Shown: positions 1 to 8,442 of the stretch, in pieces
How positions within the stretch are numbered: position 1 is the stretch's first letter
How the letters are laid out: each line of letters begins with the position of its first letter
DNA from: a virus
Virus record (IMG/VR): IMGVR_UViG_3300009165_000001
Location: 1 to 47,455 of that record
Strand: one strand, 5' to 3'
DNA: 47,455 bases
Translations under genes and position numbers: made by a program
The notes under the pieces: generated by a model
Seen by the model: only the letters and a program-made list of their open reading frames with translations
What the model was told of the DNA's origin: nothing
The model's database searches: none

Positions 1-123
1 CATGTTCTTGACGGCGGTCTTCTCCAGTACGGCGACGGACTGCCGAATCGCCTGCTCCAGGCCGGCCCGCTGGGCCGCCGGGAGCTTTCCCAGGCTCTCG
101 CCGAAGGCTGCGGCGTCCTGCTC
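1..123. repeat. Terminal direct repeat, left copy (123 bp)
   Basis: These bases are identical to the last 123 bases of the window. The repeat lies inside a coding frame that continues from one copy into the sequence beside the other, so it marks closure of a circular or circularly permuted molecule and not a transposon end. It may be assembly overlap or genuine terminal redundancy; the sequence alone cannot tell these apart. Confidence 0.97.
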
Positions 124-2265
124 GGTAGGTTCCCACCCTTTCCCGCCGAGCTTCATGCCCATTCTCTCCAGCCATGTCCACAGGGTGCCGGTGACGTTCT
201 TGAATTCGTCCGTTTCATTCTTCGCGGGGACGCCACCGCGAATGTAGCCGAAGAAGTTCATCATGGCTTCCATCTGTGCGGCGCCGGCCAGGTGGCCCTT
301 CGTGGTGATATTCTCCAGAGCTAGTTCGAGCCGGTCGAAGCCGACGCCCTCCAGCTTGTTCCAGTTCATCTCTCGGTCGAACAGCGCGATCGTGCTGTTG
401 GTCTCCCGTTCGATGTACCGCTGCTCCTTGATGGGCAGCCTGGAGAACGCAGACCCGGGGCCCGACGACTTCGCAGCAAATCCACCGCCGCCGCGCTTGC
501 GACGCATGGCCGCAATTTCCTTTGCGTTGGCCAGCTTCTTGTCGGTCTCGCTGGACTGGAAGGCCTGTCGGTCTTCGCGGTCGGAGGCTTGGAAGTCCTG
601 GCGCCCGGTGCGCTCGCTGGCCTGCTGGAAGAAGCCCTTCTCCTGGCGGGCATCCGCCCCGGTCAGCCCAGCGCGGGCGGCGGCGAGCTCGCGGGCAATC
701 ATCATCTGGTCCATCGAGCCGGGCGGTGCGGTGTCGAACCTGCGCTCGAGCTGGGCGACGCGGTTCTCGGCCTCATACTTCCTCGCCTCCTGGCGCTGGC
801 CCTCGTCGATAACGAACGGCTCCTCGCCCTCGGCCTCGTACACCCACCGCGGCCCGGGTGGCTTCCGCATGTCGTACCGCTCGCCCTGGACCCTGGTGGG
901 CGGAACGGACGTCACCTCTGGCCCGCCCTGCATCAGGCGGCCCCGGCGTTCTTCGACATCGCCTCTCGGGGGGAGCGGTTCGGCGAAGGGGTTGCCCTTG
1001 CGCCCGTCGGCCCCTACGTCCGCGTCGGAGTAGCGCTGCCCCTCCTGTACCCCGGGCGGGAAAGCATCCTCCGGCATGGAGACGCGGCGATCTTCGAGCG
1101 GGCCAGGAAGGGCCTGAACGGTGCCATCGTCCACCTCGTCGACGAACATGGTTCCCGGCTTCGCGAGCAGTTCGCTCCGCTTTGCCTCGATATCCTCGCG
1201 CGGAGGGAGTGGCTCGGCGAACGGGTTACCCTTGCGGCCACCTTCACCGACATCGTTACGGTCGAACATCTGTCCTTCGCCGGCCCCGGGCGGAAACGCA
1301 TCTTCGGGCAGGTTGGCCGTGTCGTCGCCGATGAGAGCCTGGACGAGCCCGTCGTTGTTCTCGTCGTAGAAGACCGTATCGCCCTCGGGTGCAGGCCTGT
1401 AGGAAGCGCCCTGGACGCTCGTCGGAGGCACCGAGAGAACCTCGGAGCGCGGGCCAGCGTCGACCCGGCCGGCTGCCTTCTTGGCCTCATACTCGCGTTG
1501 CATCGTCTCGAAGTCGGCGCTCGCGTTTCTCCCGTAGAAGTCGGCCCACTCCTTGTTGTGCGCGGTGGGCATGGCGCCGGACTCTCCGCGCTCGAGCGCC
1601 TGGTTCGCTGTGTCCAGGTCTTGCTGCTGACGCGGGTACATCTGCCGACTGCGCTCTTCCAGGTCGTCGCGGGCCGGGTTCCTGGCATCGTACAGATCGC
1701 CGCGGGTCTGTTGCGGCGGAACGGCCATGACCTGGGCTTCGGACTGCGGCCCCTCTTCGAGGCCCATGGGTTCGCCGTCCTGGGGTAGGCTGGCGGAGCT
1801 CATCAGGTCGGTCAGCTCGTCAGGCTCGGCCGGCGGAGTCGGCGGCGCGGTTCCTGGCATGCGGCCGAAGCCCTGGAGGGCCGAGTCGATGTCCTGCGGT
1901 GGCGCCGCGGGGGCGGATTGGGCGCCCCGGTCGAAGCGCGGGTTGAACATCCGGGCCCGGCCGCCGCGGTGTAGCACGATGGGACCAGCCCCTGGAGCCT
2001 GGCGCGCGGCCCGGATCTCGGCCGCGTCCATGCGGGTCTGCTCGTTCGCGGCTAGCTGTTCGTTGCGCTTCTCTTGGGCTGCCACGCGCCCCCGGTAGTA
2101 CTGGTCCTTCTCGCGGTTCACCCGCTCCTGCTCCTCCATCTTGGCGATGGCAATCCGGCGCTGGGTGAAGCCGTCGATCATGGTCCCGAGATCCGCGATC
2201 TGCGGGGCGAGGCTTTGCGGCATCGCCACCTGGCCGAACTGTGGAGTCTGGAACCTGGTTGCCAT
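1..2265 (-). CDS. Large virion/ejection-type protein, N-terminal 755 codons (gene split by window ends)
   Basis: The minus frame is open from the ATG at 2265 to base 1 without a stop, then continues through the terminal repeat to a TGA at 47090. The whole protein is about 835 aa. It is hydrophilic and rich in Gln, Arg and Glu, with coiled-coil-like stretches after the first 40 residues, and has no membrane segment. A motif around GRKGNPFAEPLPPR occurs twice (about 965-1000 and 1205-1240). It follows the 476-aa virion gene after a 3-base gap and precedes the 837-aa gene. Position and composition fit an internal or ejection protein of a short-tailed phage; that is inference, and I recognise no enzymatic domain. 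Confidence 0.85.
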   Translation of the reverse strand, partial: MATRFQTPQFGQVAMPQSLAPQIADLGTMIDGFTQRRIAIAKMEEQERVNREKDQYYRGRVAAQEKRNEQLAANEQTRMDAAEIRAARQAPGAGPIVLHRGGRARMFNPRFDRGAQSAPAAPPQDIDSALQGFGRMPGTAPPTPPAEPDELTDLMSSASLPQDGEPMGLEEGPQSEAQVMAVPPQQTRGDLYDARNPARDDLEERSRQMYPRQQQDLDTANQALERGESGAMPTAHNKEWADFYGRNASADFETMQREYEAKKAAGRVDAGPRSEVLSVPPTSVQGASYRPAPEGDTVFYDENNDGLVQALIGDDTANLPEDAFPPGAGEGQMFDRNDVGEGGRKGNPFAEPLPPREDIEAKRSELLAKPGTMFVDEVDDGTVQALPGPLEDRRVSMPEDAFPPGVQEGQRYSDADVGADGRKGNPFAEPLPPRGDVEERRGRLMQGGPEVTSVPPTRVQGERYDMRKPPGPRWVYEAEGEEPFVIDEGQRQEARKYEAENRVAQLERRFDTAPPGSMDQMMIARELAAARAGLTGADARQEKGFFQQASERTGRQDFQASDREDRQAFQSSETDKKLANAKEIAAMRRKRGGGGFAAKSSGPGSAFSRLPIKEQRYIERETNSTIALFDREMNWNKLEGVGFDRLELALENITTKGHLAGAAQMEAMMNFFGYIRGGVPAKNETDEFKNVTGTLWTWLERMGMKLGGKGWEPTEQDAAAFGESLGKLPAAQRAGLEQAIRQSVAVLEKTAVKNM

Positions 2266-2268
2266 GGC

Positions 2269-3699
2269 TTACCCCTTGTTCTTGTCGAGCAGCTTGGTCA
2301 TGACGTAGCTGTTGAGCGCCGCCTGGTTCATGACCTTCATGCCGGCAAGCGCCTCCTCGGCCTGGATCATCGCCTGGCTCAGTGACAGGTTGCCCTGCTG
2401 AAACTGCACCTGGATGGCAGCCATGTCGGTGGCGAACTTCTGCGATTCCGCCTGCGAGTAGAAGACCCCCGACAGGTTGGCCATGTCGTCGGCGATACCC
2501 TGCTGTGTCGCCAGGCCGCCGCCGAGCCGTTTCTCCTTCGCGGCCTGCGCGCCCTGGGCCGCCACGCCGTAGGACGTGGCCTTGGCAAGCTCGCCCGTGT
2601 CCACTTCGCCGGCCATGTTGAAGCGGTCGATGCCGGCCTTGTCGGCCATCCCGGCCAGGCCCATGCCCGTGGTGGCCTTGGCGTTGATGCTGCTGTCGGC
2701 CGCGCCAGCGAGGCCCATGCCCGTTTGCGCCCACTGGCCCTTGGCCAGGAGAGCTCTGTCGGCAAAGTCGCGGTCGATATTGGCGGTCGCGCGCGCCGCC
2801 GCGCTGGAGCCGCCCCAGCCCCGGGACGCGGCCTTGCGGTCGAGCGTCATCTGGGCCTTCTGCGCCTCACGGCCATAGTAGTCGTCGAGGTAGGTCGGGT
2901 CGGAGAATAGCGACTCCCAGTTGCCGTAGAGTTCGCTCTGCTCGGTCCCAGGGTTCGCGTAGACGCCCTCGTATTTGTTCCAGGTCTGCTCCTGCTCGGT
3001 TGGCTGATCCTTCATCTGGTCCCACTTGGTGCGCTGTTCGGTGGGCGCCTTGTAGAAGCTGTCGCTCAGGTCCTCGAAGACCGTCTCGCCGTAGCCGGGC
3101 TGAGCTAGCTCGCCGGTGGTCTGCACAGTGGGAGCCGCAGCGGGCGCCGTCGAGGTGGCCGGCTGTCCGGAGGCCGCCGCCTGCTGTCCAGCATTCCAGG
3201 CCACGTACTTGTCCCTCGCCGCCTTTGCCTCCTCCGCGGTGTCGAACACCTGGCCGCCGCCCATCTCGGTCAGGGCGAAGAACTTCACCGCCTGGCCCTG
3301 CGCGTTATGAGCGATGGGCATGACGCCGACGTACCCGGAGCCGAGACCATAGTCCATGTCCGGCTGGTACGACAGGGTGTGTCTGGTGTCCATCGTGCCA
3401 GCGTCGGTCTGGTACGGGTTGGCGTAGTCGTTGTAGAGCGTGTCGCCCGGGTTGTACTTCTGCCCGCCCACCTCCTGCTCAGTGAGAAACAGCTTCATGG
3501 GCTGGCCGCCCCACTCTTCTCCGCCCCACTGCGGGTTAAGCGTGTAGTCGATGGACCCGTTGTAGTAGCGCAGGCTGTTCGGATCTCCGGTCGTCTTCCA
3601 GTCCCACGGCGTCAGCGCCTGGGCGCCACCGCTCTGCGATGCCTGATACTCCTTGGCCGCTTCGATTGGGCCGCCCCACCCACCCTTCGCGGTCGCCAT
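2269..3699 (-). CDS. Virion protein, probable internal/ejection protein (476 aa)
   Basis: The protein starts MATAKGGWGG. Its N-terminal half is rich in Tyr, Trp and Gly, a low-complexity linker of Ala, Pro and Thr lies near residues 165-190, and the C-terminal half is Ala/Gln/Met-rich and probably helical. There is no signal peptide or catalytic motif. It sits between a 117-aa glycine-zipper protein and the 835-aa virion protein. In P22-like phages this place, after the tail-hub genes, holds proteins ejected with the DNA. The role is inferred from position; the coding frame is certain. Confidence 0.8.
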   Translation of the reverse strand: MATAKGGWGGPIEAAKEYQASQSGGAQALTPWDWKTTGDPNSLRYYNGSIDYTLNPQWGGEEWGGQPMKLFLTEQEVGGQKYNPGDTLYNDYANPYQTDAGTMDTRHTLSYQPDMDYGLGSGYVGVMPIAHNAQGQAVKFFALTEMGGGQVFDTAEEAKAARDKYVAWNAGQQAAASGQPATSTAPAAAPTVQTTGELAQPGYGETVFEDLSDSFYKAPTEQRTKWDQMKDQPTEQEQTWNKYEGVYANPGTEQSELYGNWESLFSDPTYLDDYYGREAQKAQMTLDRKAASRGWGGSSAAARATANIDRDFADRALLAKGQWAQTGMGLAGAADSSINAKATTGMGLAGMADKAGIDRFNMAGEVDTGELAKATSYGVAAQGAQAAKEKRLGGGLATQQGIADDMANLSGVFYSQAESQKFATDMAAIQVQFQQGNLSLSQAMIQAEEALAGMKVMNQAALNSYVMTKLLDKNKG

Positions 3700-3700
3700 G

Positions 3701-4054
3701 CTACTTCACCCCCATCTTCGAGCGCATGGTCTGGTCGCCTGCCTTGCCGTAGAGGCTGTCCCAGGTGTCCATGACCGGTCCGTAGTAGCCGAGCGTCTTG
3801 TTGAGCTGCTGGAGGTAGTTGTCGTAGTTGCGCTGCGACATCGCCCGCAGGTTGTTGGCGATGGTGGTCAGGTTCTTGCCCTGGGCCGCGGTACCCTCGT
3901 CGCGCTTCGAGTTGGCGTAGGCGCCGCCGAGGCCACCGATAACCCCTCCGGCCAGCGCTCCCCAAGGCCCGCCCACCGAGAGGCCCGTCATTGCTCCGGA
4001 GCCGGAGCCTGCAAGTGCGGAACCGCTGTAGAGGTCGGCGAAGTCCATTTTCAT
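3701..4054 (-). CDS. Small glycine-zipper protein, probable internal virion/ejection protein
   Basis: A 117-aa protein starting MKMDF. Residues about 20-45 form a glycine zipper (GGPWGALAGGVIGGLGGAYA) that could insert in or cross a membrane. The rest is a helical C-terminal region rich in Asn, Gln and Tyr. The ATG overlaps the stop of the upstream gp10-like gene as ATGA, which fixes the start. Comparable glycine-rich small proteins occur among ejection proteins of short-tailed phages, so a role in forming a DNA channel is plausible. A holin is less likely at this place. Confidence 0.75.
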   Translation of the reverse strand: MKMDFADLYSGSALAGSGSGAMTGLSVGGPWGALAGGVIGGLGGAYANSKRDEGTAAQGKNLTTIANNLRAMSQRNYDNYLQQLNKTLGYYGPVMDTWDSLYGKAGDQTMRSKMGVK

Positions 4055-5556
4055 ACCCCCAGAATCTCGAAGGTTTCCTCGGCCGAGACTAGCTCGAGCT
4101 GGTCTCTTCCTGTGTATTCTACACTCCACTGGCGCGTTCGGTACACACCAACGCTGCGGCTGATGATCTGGATCTGCAATTCCGTGGACAGCTCGACGTC
4201 CTTCAGGATGCGCCAGGCCCCCTGGTTGTCCCGGTACTTGATGCGCACGTGCCCACTCGGGCTGACCCCGTAGGTCGGGGCGGGTAGGGCAGTGAAGGTG
4301 CGCTTCAGGTTGAACGCCACGGCCCGGCAGGCCTTCTGCGCCGCGGTCCCGTGGTCCTCGAAGCCGGATGTCAGCTTGACCGCGATGGATACCGTCAAAT
4401 CGGCGTTCACGCTGTCGTCGAGCTTGGCGATGCTGCCGTCGGACAGGCCGACCAGCAGGACACCCTCCTCGGCCCAGTCGTAGGCGGAAGTGATGGTCAG
4501 CGGCCCAGCGCCTACCTCGCCGGCTCGCCACTCGCACCAGTTGCCGCTGGCGGTGTCGTAGATGAGCCCGTACCCGTCCGTGGGGAACATCCACACCAGG
4601 CAATCGAACCGCCCAAGGCGCATGCGGAAACCCCAGGCATCTTCAATGCTCTGCATGTCGCGCAGCACCTGATAGATGGGCTTGCCGATGTCCTGGTAGG
4701 TCCTGGCGTCCGTCAGGATGGCACGCTTCCGGTGGTCGATGAGCCCGAAGTGGTCATCGTTCGCGACGATGGAGCAGGGCGAGCGCGTTCCGATGTTCTG
4801 GGTACGCGCGAGAGCGAAGTCGAGAATATTGTTGGGGTCGTTCTCGTCGATTTGAAGAGCCGAGGGGGCGTACGCCTGGATGGTCTCGGTTCCGAAGACG
4901 AACAGCTCGTTGGTGTTGTCGGCGATCCACATCGTCGGGTCCGGCTTGCCGCTGGCCTGCATGGAGCCCGCGCCACCGCCGGCCGTCAGATCCCAGTTCT
5001 CCCAGGCGTAGTTGGGGCCCGACCACCACACGTCCTCACTTTGGTACCCGGAGTACTGTGCCACCAGGCGCTCCGCCAGGGCGCACACCGACACCGCGGG
5101 GGGCGGGTCGCCCGATGGCGGATCTACTCCGTTGCCCGCGTTGGTCAGCCTGGCGGAAAGCCCGCTCCCAGTCCACTTCTGCATCGCCCCGCCGCCGGCG
5201 AGTGCAATCATGTCGGGCTTCGCAACCATGGACGGTCGGCCCCCGCCGTCCAGCTCGGTTCCCCAGTTGCCCGAAGTCAACTCGGTCTTGAGCCCGGCGC
5301 TGTTGATGGAGTGGATGTGGCGGTCGGCGGTAACGTAGATGAGCCGCTGCCCGAAGGCGGCCATACCGATGACGGGACTACCCGAAGCGTAGCTGGGATT
5401 GAACGGCGCCCACGCCGAAATGCCCGGCCGGCGACGCATGACGCCCGCGCTGTCGGGAAGAGCGTTCTGCACCAGCGGCATGACGCCGCCGAGTTCGGAC
5501 GCGCTCTTGTCTTCCGAGGTGGCGAAGCGAAGCTTGGCTGTGCCGACTTGTCCCAT
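4051..5556 (-). CDS. Tail hub / DNA stabilisation protein, P22 gp10-like
   Basis: The 501-aa product resembles the packaged-DNA stabilisation (P22 gp10) family: an early RRRPGI motif in a GVMRRRPGISAW context, then repeated short beta segments, and a length close to the 470-residue P22 protein. Such proteins extend the short tail below the portal adaptor and stop packaged DNA leaking. I chose the ATG at 5556 because it forms a TGATG overlap with the upstream gene; an in-frame start at 5592 would overlap more. Gene order (gp4-like, tail adaptor, gp10-like, ejection proteins) supports the call. Assignment is from remembered family features, not a search. Confidence 0.7.
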   Translation of the reverse strand: MGQVGTAKLRFATSEDKSASELGGVMPLVQNALPDSAGVMRRRPGISAWAPFNPSYASGSPVIGMAAFGQRLIYVTADRHIHSINSAGLKTELTSGNWGTELDGGGRPSMVAKPDMIALAGGGAMQKWTGSGLSARLTNAGNGVDPPSGDPPPAVSVCALAERLVAQYSGYQSEDVWWSGPNYAWENWDLTAGGGAGSMQASGKPDPTMWIADNTNELFVFGTETIQAYAPSALQIDENDPNNILDFALARTQNIGTRSPCSIVANDDHFGLIDHRKRAILTDARTYQDIGKPIYQVLRDMQSIEDAWGFRMRLGRFDCLVWMFPTDGYGLIYDTASGNWCEWRAGEVGAGPLTITSAYDWAEEGVLLVGLSDGSIAKLDDSVNADLTVSIAVKLTSGFEDHGTAAQKACRAVAFNLKRTFTALPAPTYGVSPSGHVRIKYRDNQGAWRILKDVELSTELQIQIISRSVGVYRTRQWSVEYTGRDQLELVSAEETFEILGV

Positions 5557-6302
5557 CAGAGCGTCCAGAGCGCGGCGCCGACCGCGCACCACGGCGTCGC
5601 TTGGATCAGGTATCCGGAAGTGGTCATCTCGTAGTCGGCAGAGAACGTCTCGGGGAACGTGAGCCCCTCCGTCAGGACAAGCTCGTCCAGCGTTGGGTAT
5701 TCAGCGGAAACGAGAACGTCACCGTCTGCCCACGAAAATGTCGGATCCGCCGTCGCCCCCGTGACGAACTGCACATAGAGCCTGAACCGCGTACCGGCTG
5801 CGATAGTTGGCGCGGGCGAGGGCCATGTAACCGTGATGCTGGTGATGGCGGTTCCGCTCACGGAAAAGACGTTGGTCTGGACGTCGGTGTCAAACTCGAA
5901 GGATGGCGTCGTTCCGCCCAGCGACTGGATGGTGTACGTCGCGGTGGTCAGCCGGGTTCCGATGTCGGTCAGGGCCGCGTTGAGCGTCGAGGCGGAGCCG
6001 TTCCACGTGACATCCACCTGTTCCGCGTTGACGCTGGTACCGTTCACCGTCGTGCGAACGGTGGCGCCGGCGGCGGTCTTGATGATGATCTCAGCCTGAA
6101 CCTTGCAGTACACCTCGGCCCGTCCGGCGGCATCCAGGACCACCGGCTGCACGAGCGGCGTCGTCTCGGCGTGGTCGGCGTAGACCGTGACGGCCACCGA
6201 AGTGCTGCCCTCCTGGTAGAAGTAGGCCAGGCCGGAGGCCACCGGGGCGCCGGTCACGTCGTGTGCGCCCGATCCGAAGAGCCACTCAATCAATCGTGCC
6301 AT
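5556..6302 (-). CDS. Tail appendage/adaptor protein with fibre-type N-terminal domain
   Basis: The 248-aa protein starts MARLIEWLFGSG. The first 90 residues resemble virion-attachment domains of tail fibres and spikes: a Y-D/H-x-T-P-L-x-Q-P-V-V-L-D-A-A-G-R-A-type segment followed by a beta-rich strand. The remaining 150 residues are Thr/Ser/Val-rich beta structure with no obvious receptor-binding repeats. It lies between the gp4-like and gp10-like genes, so it may join an appendage to the tail hub. The virion role is likely; the exact function is open. Confidence 0.7.
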   Translation of the reverse strand: MARLIEWLFGSGAHDVTGAPVASGLAYFYQEGSTSVAVTVYADHAETTPLVQPVVLDAAGRAEVYCKVQAEIIIKTAAGATVRTTVNGTSVNAEQVDVTWNGSASTLNAALTDIGTRLTTATYTIQSLGGTTPSFEFDTDVQTNVFSVSGTAITSITVTWPSPAPTIAAGTRFRLYVQFVTGATADPTFSWADGDVLVSAEYPTLDELVLTEGLTFPETFSADYEMTTSGYLIQATPWCAVGAALWTL

Positions 6303-6305
6303 GCG

Positions 6306-7019
6306 TCACCAATTTCTCCCCGAGTGGCCTACCCGGAACCGGACGGCCACGCGCTGGATGTCCTGCCCCTTGGTGCGCTCTCGGATGCTCGCCGCCTTGG
6401 CGTCGAACTGCGCGCCCAGCTCGGGCTTGCTGTTGTCGTAGGCGATGCCGGCGGCGGTCGCCCACATCACATAGGGGCACCACACGCGCCGCAGCTCCAG
6501 AGTTACGGCGCCGGTATCGGTGGCCCGTAGGAGACGGATCTTCGTGTAGCGGAAGCTGATGAGCGAGCTGTTCGGCACCGGCCAGAACACGGCCTTGAGC
6601 GTGTTTCCCGCCTTGTCGATGAAGCAGCGGCTCGGGCGCCCGGTCATGGTCGACTTGGACGCGATCTTGAGGTACTCGTTGTCGGACATCGAGCGGACGA
6701 TGGTCTCCGCGTCACTGCTGGACGCCGGGATAATGGTCCCCACCGTGTCGTCGCTGTCCACCCGGACATCGATGGTGTCGGTGTCCAACGTGTACTCGGC
6801 GATCCCCGAGACCAGCGCGAGTGTCGTGCGCACGGCTGAGGTCAGGACCACGCCGTCGGCCTGGAGCTCGTCCAGGACCAGGTTCATCAGGGTGGCGCCG
6901 CGGGCGAGCTGGTCGGCGTCCGGCGCGCTGCCCATGGGGATGAGCCCGCAGACCCCGTAGGCTGCCAGAAGGAGTTGGTCGCGCTGGAAGTCCGGGGTCG
7001 GGTTGGCGGATACGGTCAT
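6306..7019 (-). CDS. Head-tail adaptor / tail accessory factor, P22 gp4-like
   Basis: A 237-aa protein with an N-terminal helical stretch including LMNLVLDELQADGV, a central beta region, and a C-terminal basic region. This is the arrangement of gp4-type tail accessory factors that bind below the portal ring. It begins with an ATGA overlap with the upstream zinc-ribbon gene and is followed by the tail adaptor and gp10-like genes, in P22-like order. The call rests on that order and general resemblance; a different connector family is possible. Confidence 0.65.
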   Translation of the reverse strand: MTVSANPTPDFQRDQLLLAAYGVCGLIPMGSAPDADQLARGATLMNLVLDELQADGVVLTSAVRTTLALVSGIAEYTLDTDTIDVRVDSDDTVGTIIPASSSDAETIVRSMSDNEYLKIASKSTMTGRPSRCFIDKAGNTLKAVFWPVPNSSLISFRYTKIRLLRATDTGAVTLELRRVWCPYVMWATAAGIAYDNSKPELGAQFDAKAASIRERTKGQDIQRVAVRFRVGHSGRNW

Positions 7020-7243
7020 GGGCCTTCCCTTCGCTTGCCCTCGACCGGCTTGATCTGCCCGGCCTCGGCCTGTCCGATCTGGTCAAGCTCCAAGGGAGTG
7101 AGCCCGTTGCCCTCTTGCGGACAGCGGAGCTTCCCCTCGGCATCGAGATGCAGCTTCGAGCGGTGCCACATGGTCCCGCAGTAGTCGCACATGTCCGTGT
7201 GTTCGAACAGCCGACCGTGGTAGCGCTTCCCGATGGTTCTCAT
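7016..7243 (-). CDS. Small zinc-ribbon-like protein in the virion operon (75 aa)
   Basis: The protein starts MRTIGKRYHG and contains CDYCG near residue 19, followed about 20 residues later by a single further Cys (RCPQEG), with nearby His residues. This may bind one metal ion. The ATG at 7243 is chosen because a longer upstream frame lacks coding character. Its stop overlaps the next ATG as ATGA, so it is translationally coupled to the gp4-like gene. The function is unknown; a small assembly or head-completion factor is possible from position. Confidence 0.7.
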   Translation of the reverse strand: MRTIGKRYHGRLFEHTDMCDYCGTMWHRSKLHLDAEGKLRCPQEGNGLTPLELDQIGQAEAGQIKPVEGKRREGP

Positions 7244-7311
7244 GTTGCACGCGAAAGTGGCGGGAGAGCGGGCCAAGGAGTGAGCCACCGGCCCACTCCC
7301 CCGCCGGATAG

Positions 7312-8295
7312 CTAGGTGCTGGCCGTGCCGACCTGGAGGCCGGTCTCGTTCACGGCGTTCACGCCGTAGTTGAGGTACAGCGACAGGTCGCCGGCCGCGT
7401 TCACGCCGATGTGGGCAACCCCGCCATCGGTGGTGACGCGAAGCCGGTTCTCCGCAACGATGCCCGTGTTGGCCAGAGCCGCCGTGAAGTTGATACACGA
7501 CGTGCTGGAGGCCTTCCACGAGTAGATGAAGTTGCGGCGAATCGACACGTTGGTGCTGGCGGTCGTGAGCGAGCGGATTGCTCCCTGGGCCGTGCCCACC
7601 GTCACCTTGATGTCGTTGTCCTCGATCTTGCAGTAGTCGGCGCCCGTGAGCACGATGCAGTCCGTGATCTCGGCCGCGACCGCTGCCGTCTCGACCCTGT
7701 TCCCGCAGAACGAGCAGTTGTCGCCTGTGATGGTCAGGAACGTGGTGCAGATCTGGTCAGCGTCGATGCCAACCTCGAACTGGTTCCCGATGAGCGCACA
7801 GCCCGCCGCCGACATCGCGAACGGAGCGGCCACCGTGAGGGCGGTCGTGCCGGCCGGGCCGGCGCAGAGGAACCGGCACCCGCTGATGGTGACGTCCGCG
7901 CTGTCGAGCAGCAGCGTTGCCGCCGCCACCGTGAACGTGAACGTCGGGATGGCCGACCCCGACGGGATGCCAACGATGTGAACGCCGGCCACGAACGTCC
8001 AGGCGTCCGCGGAGGCGATGTTCTCGGTGTGCTTCGGGAGCACAACGATGGTGTCGCCACGGCTCGCCTTGCAGTCGGCGAGGGCGAGGGCGACCGACGG
8101 GTACAACGGCCGGTTGCTGGGAATCAGCCTGCTGTACTGGTCGTCGTAGTTGGAGACGGTCGTACCGTCGCCACGCACGAAGTAGACCTTGCCGGTCGGG
8201 GGCAGCGCGTAGATGCCGCCCAGGTCCAGGGTCTTCTCCAGCGTGTACGGAGCCGGGATACTCCACTCGGAAGGCGGAAGCGCTCTGGTGAACAT
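7312..8295 (-). CDS. Right-handed beta-helix virion protein
   Basis: A 327-aa protein, starting MFTRALPPSE. From about residue 100 onward it shows short repeated strands with aligned Asn, Cys and hydrophobic positions (such as DVTISGCRF, NCSFCGN, YCKIEDNDI), typical of a right-handed parallel beta-helix. The N-terminal 90 residues look like a compact anchoring domain. It lies directly after the major capsid gene and a small coiled-coil gene, so it is probably a capsid decoration or tail-associated protein. A polysaccharide-degrading spike is less likely, because no catalytic acidic cluster is evident. Confidence 0.75.
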   Translation of the reverse strand: MFTRALPPSEWSIPAPYTLEKTLDLGGIYALPPTGKVYFVRGDGTTVSNYDDQYSRLIPSNRPLYPSVALALADCKASRGDTIVVLPKHTENIASADAWTFVAGVHIVGIPSGSAIPTFTFTVAAATLLLDSADVTISGCRFLCAGPAGTTALTVAAPFAMSAAGCALIGNQFEVGIDADQICTTFLTITGDNCSFCGNRVETAAVAAEITDCIVLTGADYCKIEDNDIKVTVGTAQGAIRSLTTASTNVSIRRNFIYSWKASSTSCINFTAALANTGIVAENRLRVTTDGGVAHIGVNAAGDLSLYLNYGVNAVNETGLQVGTAST

Positions 8296-8298
8296 GAG

Positions 8299-8433
8299 CT
8301 ACCCCTTCCTCGGCTTCTGGGCTTCCGCCGGCTGCGCTGCGATTAGCGCCTCCAGCTTGGCTACGCGCTTCTCCAGCGTCTCGATGTCGACCTTCTGCTG
8401 CTTCTTGGCTTCCGCCTGTGCTCTAGTGAACAT
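8299..8433 (-). CDS. Small coiled-coil protein downstream of capsid gene (44 aa)
   Basis: The frame reads MFTRAQAEAKKQQK and continues through heptads (VDIETLEKRVAKLEALIA) to an Ala/Pro/Lys tail ending in PRKG. It has a good ribosome site (AGGAGGAACCC) upstream of the ATG. Its first five residues, MFTRA, and their DNA are nearly identical to the start of the next gene, the beta-helix protein, suggesting a duplicated start region. The short amphipathic helix could trimerise with, or assist, the capsid or beta-helix protein. Confidence 0.7.
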   Translation of the reverse strand: MFTRAQAEAKKQQKVDIETLEKRVAKLEALIAAQPAEAQKPRKG

Positions 8434-8442
8434 GGGTTCCTC

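Noticed and set aside
589-1788. A 399-codon plus-strand frame opposite the split virion gene
   Set aside because: It mirrors the codon pattern of the minus-strand gene, has leucine-valine-histidine-rich antisense-type composition and no ribosome site.
4351-5634. A 427-codon plus-strand frame opposite the gp10-like gene
   Set aside because: GC-rich third positions create open antisense frames here. The minus-strand gene has order, overlaps and family features.
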